Below are positions 60,276-64,000 of a stretch of 64,000 nt of DNA, piece by piece. Below the pieces are notes generated by a model. That model ran no database searches. It worked only from the letters and a program-made list of their open reading frames with translations, and had not been told where the DNA came from. The stretch is from NCBI GenBank assembly GCA_016710165.1, contig JADJLJ010000002.1, positions 1-64,000 on the forward strand, written 5' to 3'. Position numbers and translations under genes: made by a program. The first letter of the stretch is position 1, and every line of letters starts with the position of its first letter. This DNA comes from Chitinophagaceae bacterium. GTDB taxonomy: Bacteria; Bacteroidota; Bacteroidia; Chitinophagales; Chitinophagaceae.

Positions 60276-63197
60276 TCACAATCCCATCGCCTTATAGATG
60301 GCTTCCTGGATATTGGTGCGTACATTCATCGTGAGCAGTTTCCTGTTTTCACCACCTGCCGGGTTTACCCGGTTGCTTAAAAAAACAAAGACAAGGTTAT
60401 AGGTCGGGTCGGCCCAAACACAGGTGCCGGTGAAACCTGTATGGCCAAATGTAAGCGGCGATGCGGTGTAACAGGGATAAGGGTCGGGACGGATGTGGTT
60501 ATCTTTTTCGGGTTTATCAAAACCATAACCCCGCCTGCTGATGCTGCTTTGATATGCCGTGAAGCGTTCAACAGTTTCTTTCTGTAAATATCTTTTGCCA
60601 TTCAGGGTTCCGCCATTCAGCAGCATCTGCATGATGGCAGCCATGTCGTATGCATTACTGAAGAGCCCGGCATGGCCGGCCACACCTCCAAACATGGCGG
60701 CACCGGGGTCGTGCACCGTACCACGGAGTAACTGCAAACGGAAATATTTTTCCTGCTCGGTGGGAGCGATCCTGTTTAAACTGAATTGTTCTCCTGCCCT
60801 GAAACCGGAAGTGGTTAAACCCATCGGTCTGTAAAAGGTCCTCCTTACATATTCATCAAGCGGCAGGCCGCTGATGGCTTCCACTACCTTGCCTAAAAAA
60901 ATAAAATCATTATCGCTGTATATGTACCTGTTGGCTTTGCCCAGCGGGCTTTGCAGTATGCGTTTGTAAATGGTATCCCGCCAGTCGGTACGCATAAAAA
61001 AATCTTTTGCCACCGGTATGCTGAACGAATCGCTTTGTTTGGCAGAATAGTATTTGGGGAGCGGAATGCCGGTTGAATTGATCGTTTCTTTGTAAAAAGG
61101 GATATAGGCAACCAGCCCTGCCTGGTGAAGTAAAATATTTTCTATGGTTAAATGTTCTTTATTGGTCCCTTTTACCCAGGACAGGTAATCACCGAGTTTT
61201 TTTTTCAGCTCAAGTTTGCCTTCGTCATATAATTTCATGACTGAAATGGTAGTAGCGCAGATCTTTGTAACCGAAGCCATGTCGTAAATGGATTCCCGGG
61301 TAACCGGTTCAGCATTGTCGTAGGAAAAACTGCCGTAGCTTTTATAATAAGCGATCTTACCGTCTTTTGCCACCAGTACTACCGCTCCGGGTGCCGCTCC
61401 TTTTGCTATGGCCTCTTCGGCAATGGCATCAATGAAACCCAGCTTATTGGCATCCAGCGATAGTTTGGCCGGATCAACAGGAGATAAGGCCGCGTAGGTG
61501 ATACCGGTTCCGAATTTGAATTTATCACAAACAGTGACCGGGAGTTTCCCTTTGGCAGCGATCTTTCCCTGCAGCAGGTCGATGGCTGCATTGTGAATGA
61601 TGCTGTCGTCTTCATAACAGGCAACCAGGCTCTTTGCATCGCACCAGTTCCTGATGGCATAGGGGTTCCCGAATACAAACGTGATGGATTTTGTCTTTTT
61701 CTGTAACAGGGTTACGAGGTCAACTGCATTTTTGCTGATGCCGAAATTGTTAGCCGGAGTGCGGTTGTATGCATGGATGCCGATGATCACTTTCTTGTAA
61801 TCCTTCCTGACCTGTGCCACGGTCTCATTGATGGTGGATCCATCCTGTTTATAATCGAAATAAATAACATCGGCGTTATAATCGGAACGCATGCGGCCGG
61901 CAAATGCATTGTCGCTGTTCATGCCCACACTTACATATACTACTTCTTTGGCAACGGTCTTTTCTTTTGCAGGCATTGGGAAAAAAGCTGCGTCTGTTTT
62001 CCCGAGAACGGTCAATGCATTCTCCGCGATCAGTTTGCGCATGAAAGGCACATGGCTGTTCAGGTCATTGGTTAAATTCTCCGTGTTGATGGGCTGCAGT
62101 TTAGAAAGTCCGTACTGGTACTTTGCCATCAATACTTTTTTGCAGTGCATTTCAATATCGGCCCAGCTCAGTTTGCCGCTGTCTATCGCTGCTTTGATCT
62201 TTGTGATGGACATCGGTACATCACCCGGTAAACAAAGCATGTCATTCCCGGCGATCAGTGATTCAACAGAAGCCTCGCCATTGGGGAAGAATTTCTTCAC
62301 CCCCTGCATCTCCAGTGCATCTGTGAATGTAAGGCCCTGGTAACCCAGTTCATTCCGCATCAGGCCGGTAATATTATTTTTTGAAAGGGAGGTGGCCCTG
62401 TTTGCCGTAGTGTCAATAGAAGGAATGTATAAATGGGCGATCATCACACTACCGATGCCTGCCTTAAATACCTGCCGGAAGGGATACAGTTCCAGCGATT
62501 CCAGTTGTGCCATAGATTTATTGATCACCGGCAGGTCGTAATGCGAATCCACGGCCACATCCCCATGGCCCGGAAAATGTTTGGCGCATGCCATCACACC
62601 GTTGTCCTGCATGCCCTTCATGTACTGGATGGCAAAGCTTGCCACTTTATATTTATCTTCTCCAAAGCTGCGGTCGTTTATCACCGGGTTATCCGGGTTG
62701 TTGTTCACATCCACTACGGGTGCGTAGTTAACCTGTATGCCAACCCTTTTGCACTGTGCCGCAACGATCCTGCCGTACTGGTAAGCGATGTTCGAATCCT
62801 GTACAGCACCCAGCATCATTTGCCTGGGCAGGGGGAGTACACTGTCTATCATACGCATGCCAACCCCCCATTCGGCATCAATGCACATGAGTATGGGGGT
62901 TTTTGCCATGGCCTGCAGGCTGTTGATTATATTGGCCTGTTTTACCGGGCTTCCCTGGAAAAGGCAGATGCCGCCGATATTGTACTTCTTTATCAGTTCG
63001 GCCACGGCGCTGTCGAAAAATGTGACCGTCTTTGTCCGCATATCGATCGTCGATAGCCGGACCACCATCAGCTGGGCGATCTGTTCATCGGGACTGAGGG
63101 TCTTGAAAACACTGTCTGCCCACCGGGAAGCGGAATTTTGCTGTGCAAATGACTGAAGGGCTACAGGCAACGATAAAATCAGCAGGATCTTCCGCAT
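60276..63197 (-). CDS. GH3 (NagZ-type) and serine beta-lactamase fusion
   Basis: 973 residues with signal peptide ending SFAQQ. NagZ-type GH3 domain: KHFPGHGD (Lys206-Asp213), DSHYDLP loop with the His/Asp pair, and TFTDALEMQG (nucleophile Asp293). A second alpha/beta domain (about 390-570) follows; the last about 390 residues are a class C beta-lactamase/esterase with SVTK (Ser642, Lys645) and YSDND. Expected role: cleaving N-acetylglucosamine units and a peptide or ester bond in peptidoglycan turnover. The fusion is known in Bacteroidota. Confidence 0.93.
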   Translation of the reverse strand: MRKILLILSLPVALQSFAQQNSASRWADSVFKTLSPDEQIAQLMVVRLSTIDMRTKTVTFFDSAVAELIKKYNIGGICLFQGSPVKQANIINSLQAMAKTPILMCIDAEWGVGMRMIDSVLPLPRQMMLGAVQDSNIAYQYGRIVAAQCKRVGIQVNYAPVVDVNNNPDNPVINDRSFGEDKYKVASFAIQYMKGMQDNGVMACAKHFPGHGDVAVDSHYDLPVINKSMAQLESLELYPFRQVFKAGIGSVMIAHLYIPSIDTTANRATSLSKNNITGLMRNELGYQGLTFTDALEMQGVKKFFPNGEASVESLIAGNDMLCLPGDVPMSITKIKAAIDSGKLSWADIEMHCKKVLMAKYQYGLSKLQPINTENLTNDLNSHVPFMRKLIAENALTVLGKTDAAFFPMPAKEKTVAKEVVYVSVGMNSDNAFAGRMRSDYNADVIYFDYKQDGSTINETVAQVRKDYKKVIIGIHAYNRTPANNFGISKNAVDLVTLLQKKTKSITFVFGNPYAIRNWCDAKSLVACYEDDSIIHNAAIDLLQGKIAAKGKLPVTVCDKFKFGTGITYAALSPVDPAKLSLDANKLGFIDAIAEEAIAKGAAPGAVVLVAKDGKIAYYKSYGSFSYDNAEPVTRESIYDMASVTKICATTISVMKLYDEGKLELKKKLGDYLSWVKGTNKEHLTIENILLHQAGLVAYIPFYKETINSTGIPLPKYYSAKQSDSFSIPVAKDFFMRTDWRDTIYKRILQSPLGKANRYIYSDNDFIFLGKVVEAISGLPLDEYVRRTFYRPMGLTTSGFRAGEQFSLNRIAPTEQEKYFRLQLLRGTVHDPGAAMFGGVAGHAGLFSNAYDMAAIMQMLLNGGTLNGKRYLQKETVERFTAYQSSISRRGYGFDKPEKDNHIRPDPYPCYTASPLTFGHTGFTGTCVWADPTYNLVFVFLSNRVNPAGGENRKLLTMNVRTNIQEAIYKAMGL

Positions 63198-63258
63198 GTT
63201 GGTTAAAAATTTTATACTGGAAAGGATGTGTTATTTTTGACGTCCTAAATTACCGAAT

Positions 63259-64000
63259 TTGCCTGATATCATTCAATTATTGCCCGATAACATTGCCAAC
63301 CAGATCGCTGCCGGAGAAGTGATCCAGCGGCCGGCCAGTGCGGTGAAGGAATTGCTGGAAAATGCGGTGGATGCCGGGGCGGATGAAATAAAGCTCATCG
63401 TGAATGATGCCGGCAAATCCCTGATACAGGTCATTGACAATGGACGGGGCATGAGTGAGACAGATGCACGGATGGCTTTTGAGCGGCATGCCACTTCCAA
63501 GATAAAGAATATTGAAGACCTGTTCCGGATCCGGACCATGGGCTTCCGCGGTGAGGCGCTGGCAAGTATTGCGGCGGTAGGGCAGGTGGAATTAAAAACG
63601 AAAAGAGCAGGGGATGAAACGGGTGTTTATATTGAAATAGAGAACAGCCATGTGGTCAAACAGGAACCCATTGCAGCACCCACCGGAACCAGCATTGCCA
63701 TGAAGAACCTTTTCTTCAATGTACCCGCAAGGCGGAATTTTTTAAAAAGCAATGCAGCCGAGCTCCGGCACATCCTGGATGAGTTCATACGGGTGGCCAT
63801 GTCCTTCCCGGAGATATTCTTCTCTCTATCCAGCAATGGCCAGCAGGTATTTCACCTGGAAAAGGGCAGCATGAAGCAGCGCATTGTGCAGATCCTGGGA
63901 AACAGTTATGCTGCCAAACTGGTACCGGTACAGGAACAAACGGATTACATGAACATTTATGGTTTTGTGGGAAAACCGGAAACAGCAAAGAAGACAAGGG
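63259..64000 (+). CDS. mutL: DNA mismatch repair protein MutL, N-terminal part (window edge)
   Basis: About 247 residues from TTG 63259 to the window end. GHKL ATPase motifs: NQIAAGEVIQRPASAVKELL with ENAVDAGADEI (motif I), VIDNGRGM (II), TMGFRGEALASIAAV (III). TTG is the start because the matching PDIIQLLPDNIANQIAAGE begins right after it and no ATG is in frame nearby. Coordinates mismatch repair after MutS. Confidence 0.95.
   Translation, partial: MPDIIQLLPDNIANQIAAGEVIQRPASAVKELLENAVDAGADEIKLIVNDAGKSLIQVIDNGRGMSETDARMAFERHATSKIKNIEDLFRIRTMGFRGEALASIAAVGQVELKTKRAGDETGVYIEIENSHVVKQEPIAAPTGTSIAMKNLFFNVPARRNFLKSNAAELRHILDEFIRVAMSFPEIFFSLSSNGQQVFHLEKGSMKQRIVQILGNSYAAKLVPVQEQTDYMNIYGFVGKPETAKKTR

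Noticed and set aside
1..64000. CRISPR arrays, rRNA genes, prophage, known defense systems
   Set aside because: No regular short repeats with spacers, no rRNA-like stretches, and no phage or defense genes seen on either strand.

Overview
The window looks like a chromosome segment of a Bacteroidota bacterium, most likely a Chitinophagaceae relative. This is inferred from TTTG / TAnnTTTG promoters, a type IX secretion (T9SS) C-terminal domain, SprB-like repeats, DUF3575, DUF5777, DUF4286, DUF3137 and DUF2490 families, a CRTAC1/ASPIC protein, ribosomal protein THX, a two-gene metH, and ECF sigma genes paired with membrane/beta-barrel proteins. No database search was possible; family names rest on motif recognition.

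Layout. 1-8.2 kb: envelope and secreted proteins (truncated lipoprotein, broken barrel gene, Lys/Glu-rich coiled-coil barrel protein, DUF3575 barrel, LuxR-type HTH solo, LamG-T9SS protein, four-repeat Cys-rich lipoprotein). Three promoters here share one motif. 8.4-13.6 kb: translation operon rplM-rpsI-rpsB-tsf, a secreted protein, a methyltransferase and pyrH. 13.7-16.7 kb: ECF sigma plus a TM-linker-barrel partner and a lipoprotein. 16.9-33.3 kb: mostly housekeeping (coiled coil, pdxH, THX, HU, DUF4286, exonuclease III, DUF3137, two-gene metH, YceI, OB-fold, recR, Ig-like lipoprotein, UvrD-type helicase-nuclease, SRPBCC, TPR). 33.4-38.2 kb: tRNA-Arg(CCT), a second ECF/TM-barrel pair, a frameshifted DUF5777 gene and a SprB-repeat protein ending in a cytochrome c-like domain.

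38.3-46.4 kb is an accessory region. All its genes lie on the minus strand and are small: NTF2-like, ArsR-AHSA1, PhnB/VOC, DinB, DUF1801, alpha/beta hydrolase and RibD/DHFR-like. Several intergenic gaps carry related sequences bounded by CCGCTAAC and GTTAGCGG, giving a cassette-like layout reminiscent of integron attC sites, but no integrase gene is visible. 46.4-52.8 kb: CRTAC1 protein, acs with a duplicated 3' end around an inserted palindrome, and an MFS carrier with a small membrane partner. 53.1-57.9 kb: an exporter operon (small secreted protein, ABC transporter with a degenerate ATPase, HlyD, TolC). 58-64 kb: a zinc-ribbon protein, a 100-bp MITE-like palindrome, DUF2490, TerC, a GH3/beta-lactamase fusion and the start of mutL.

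Four genes are interrupted by small indels, at least two of them in A/T homopolymers, with intact conserved residues on both sides. This looks like either long-read consensus error or very recent decay. The most interesting points are the cassette-like repeats, the paired ECF/trans-envelope proteins, the degenerate ABC exporter, and the small palindromic elements that have entered or duplicated coding sequence.
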